A stretch of DNA of 6,948 nt from Deltaproteobacteria bacterium (lineage in GTDB: Bacteria; Desulfobacterota; Syntrophia; Syntrophales; UBA5619), in assembly GCA_023487865.1 (NCBI GenBank), contig JAMDBG010000013.1, positions 11,331 through 18,278 of the forward strand. Direction: 5' to 3'. This document shows, in pieces, positions 5,261 through 6,948 of the stretch (positions within the stretch are counted from its first letter, which is position 1; each line of letters begins with the position of its first letter). The translations under genes were made by a program, and so were the position numbers. The notes under the pieces were generated by a model, which saw only the letters and a program-made list of their open reading frames with translations, made no database searches and was not told where the DNA came from.

Positions 5261-6948
5261 TCAGGCCGCCTCCACCCGGACGGCGCAGACCTTGTATTCG
5301 GGGGTCTTGCCTACGGGATCCAGCACCGGATTGGTCAGGAGGTTGACCGCCGCCTCGCGGAAGTGGAAGTTCATGAAGATCATCCCCGCATCGGAACGGG
5401 TGGTCACCTTCGCCCTGGCCTGCAGAGTGCCTCGACGCGAGGTGACCCTGACCATCTGGCCGTCCTCCAGGCCGAGCTTTTCTGCATCGAGGGGATGGAT
5501 TTCCACCAGGGACTCGGGACACCGTTCCGTCGAGCCCTGGGCGAGCCGTGTCATCGTACCGGTATGGTAATGGTAGAGGACGCGCCCCGTTGAAAGGAGC
5601 AGGGGATACTCCTCGTCGGGGAGCTCCGCCGGCGGGAGATACTCGATGGCGTGGAAAAGACCGAGACCCCGGCTGAAACGGTCCCTGTGGAGGAAACGGG
5701 TCCCCGGATGCGCCGTGTCGGGACAGGGCCACTGGATCCCCTCCTTCTCGATACGGTCATAGGTGATCCCTGCATAGCTTGGGGCGACCCGGTTGATCTC
5801 GGCCATGATCTCGCCTGCAGAGGCATACGTCATCGGATAGCCCATTTTTGCCGAGATGCCGGCGATGATTTCCCAATCCGCCTTTGCCAGACCGGGTGCT
5901 TGAACTGCCTTTCGGATACGCTGGACCCTTCTTTCGGTGTTCGTGAAGGTGCCGTCCTTCTCCGCAAAGCAGGCGGAGGGGAGGACCACATCGGCCAGGC
6001 GCGCCGTTTCCGTCAGGAAGAGGTCCTGGACCAGGAGGAAATCGAGGCGCTTCAGGGCGGCCTCCACATGGGTGAGATCGGGATCGGACAGCAGCGGATT
6101 TTCACCCATGATATAGAGCGCCTTGATCTCTCCCCTGTGGGCGCCGTCCATGATCTCCACCACGGTTTTCCCCGGCTGGGCCGGGAGTGTCGCGTTCCAG
6201 GCCTTTTCGAACTTTGCCCGCATCTCGTCGCTCGCCACCTTCTGGTAGGCGGGAAAGACGTCGGGGAGCGCCCCCATGTCGCAGGCGCCCTGGACGTTGT
6301 TCTGTCCCCTCAGCGGGTTGACTCCGCCCCCCTCGATGCCGACCTTTCCGCAGAGCATGGCGAGATTGGCGCAGGATTTGACGTTGTCCGTGCCGGTCGC
6401 GTGCTGTGTGATCCCCATCGCGTAGAGCAGGGATGCCTTCTCCGCGCGGGCGTAAAGACGGGCCGCTTTCTTTATCTCTGCCGCGGGGACGCCCGAGATG
6501 CCCTCCACGTATTCCGGCGTGTACTTCTCAACTGTCTTCTTGAGGGTCTCGAAACCCTCCGTTCGGTTTTCCACGTATTCCCTGGCGAAGATCCCTTCGG
6601 CAATGATGACGTTCATCAGGCCGTTGAGGACCGCCACATCGGTGCCCGGTTTCTGGCGGAGCCAAAGGGTCGCATACTTGACGAGGTCGATTTCGCGCGG
6701 ATCGATGACGATCAGTTTCGCCCCGCGCTGCTGCACCGCCCGCTTGATCCGCGAAGAGATCACCGGATGGTTCTCCGTCGTGTTGGTTCCCGTCGCCAGG
6801 ATGACGTCGGTGAATTCAATCTCCTCGATGGAGTTCGTCATCGCACCGCTGCCGAATGCGGCGGCCAGACCGGCCACCGTCACGGAGTGTCAGAGGCGGG
6901 CGCAGTGATCGACGTGGTTGGTGCCGATCACCGCGCGCATGAATTTCT
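5261..6948 (-). CDS. fdhA: Formate dehydrogenase catalytic (alpha) subunit, selenocysteine-containing, 5' partial
   Basis: A molybdopterin (Mo or W) oxidoreductase that interconverts formate and CO2. The frame runs from the right edge to the TGA at 5261-5263 and gives 561 visible residues if the in-frame TGA at 6890-6892 is read as selenocysteine. The active site reads DHCARL-Sec-HSVTVAGL (Sec is visible residue 19, His 20). This matches E. coli FdhF ARV-Sec-HGPSVAGL. The essential arginine in NPLRGQNNVQGACDMG lies 194 residues after Sec; in FdhF, Sec140 to Arg333 is 193. Other family signatures are GSGAMTNSI, YIMGENPL, ADVVLPS and, in the C-terminal molydopterin-binding domain, LLLSTGRV to KTPEYKVCAVRVEAA. 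The protein ends about 33 residues earlier than FdhF. The N-terminal [4Fe-4S] motif and any further iron-sulfur domains lie off the window, so partner subunits (NAD-, hydrogenase- or cytochrome-linked) cannot be told. Its 3' end converges on the amidase gene, 19 bases away, with no obvious terminator between them. Confidence 0.95.
6859..6892 (-). promoter_or_regulatory. Selenocysteine UGA codon plus bacterial SECIS hairpin in fdhA
   Basis: On the minus strand the UGA (6892-6890) is followed by 11 bases and then GGTGGCC-GGTCT-GGCCGCC. This is a 7-bp stem with one U-G wobble, 8 bp if C6879-G6859 is included, and a GGTCT loop at 6871-6867. In E. coli fdhF the same 11-base gap precedes GGTTGCA and the same GGTCT, which is the part bound by the elongation factor SelB. 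The bulged U of the E. coli element is replaced here by a U-G pair. Part of the loop is also fixed by the protein motif VAGL, so the codon position and the extended stem carry most of the weight. Confidence 0.88.

Noticed and set aside
5213..5593. 126-residue plus-strand frame opposite the formate dehydrogenase C-terminus
   Set aside because: It lies antisense to the conserved molydopterin-binding domain and has no family resemblance. It is explained by the high GC content of the real gene.
6881..6883. GTG as the start codon of the formate dehydrogenase
   Set aside because: The frame and the family homology continue upstream through the TGA (DHCARL-Sec-HS), and a start here would delete the active site. 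The GTG is an ordinary internal valine codon.
1..6948. Insertion sequences, CRISPR array, or a new defence or biosynthetic cluster
   Set aside because: No transposase or integrase frame, terminal repeats, regularly spaced direct repeats or unassigned gene group is present. Every long frame is assigned to a known family.

Overview
The window carries three protein genes and one tRNA gene, and it looks like chromosomal DNA from a Gram-negative anaerobe. A Desulfobacterota (deltaproteobacterial) or Syntrophales-like host fits best. That guess rests on three things: a selenocysteine-type molybdenum or tungsten formate dehydrogenase, a large soluble multi-PAS hybrid histidine kinase, and an AMIN-domain cell-wall amidase. 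It is inferred from gene content only; no marker gene here proves the taxon.

Layout. Positions 1-2780 (+) hold most of a hybrid sensor kinase (PAS-GAF-PAS-PAS-HisKA-HATPase-REC) whose N-terminus lies off the left edge. A strong symmetrical hairpin at 2894-2933 has T-runs on both strands and lies between the kinase and a convergent tRNA-Arg(CCG) gene (2938-3014, minus strand, CCA encoded). The 253-base gap 3015-3267 is a divergent intergenic region. It has a weak candidate promoter for the tRNA and one for the next gene, and I see no credible gene in it. Positions 3268-5241 (+) encode a secreted N-acetylmuramoyl-L-alanine amidase (signal peptide, AMIN, Amidase_3, repetitive Pro/Lys linker, two LysM domains). 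Only 19 bases separate its stop from the stop of the convergent formate dehydrogenase catalytic subunit (5261 to the right edge, minus strand), whose N-terminus is also off the window.

The main point for a reader is at 6890-6892. An in-frame TGA lies exactly at the active-site position of the formate dehydrogenase (DHCARL-TGA-HS). It is followed at the canonical distance by a hairpin with a GGTCT loop, as in E. coli fdhF. It should be read as selenocysteine, not stop, so a naive gene call beginning at GTG 6883 is wrong and removes the catalytic residue.

The genes do not form one pathway. The kinase, the tRNA, the amidase and the formate dehydrogenase are separate transcription units in alternating orientation. 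No mobile element, CRISPR array or new defence-like system is visible. The less ordinary features are the selenocysteine/SECIS site, the repeat-built amidase linker, and a three-part set of competing hairpins inside that linker.
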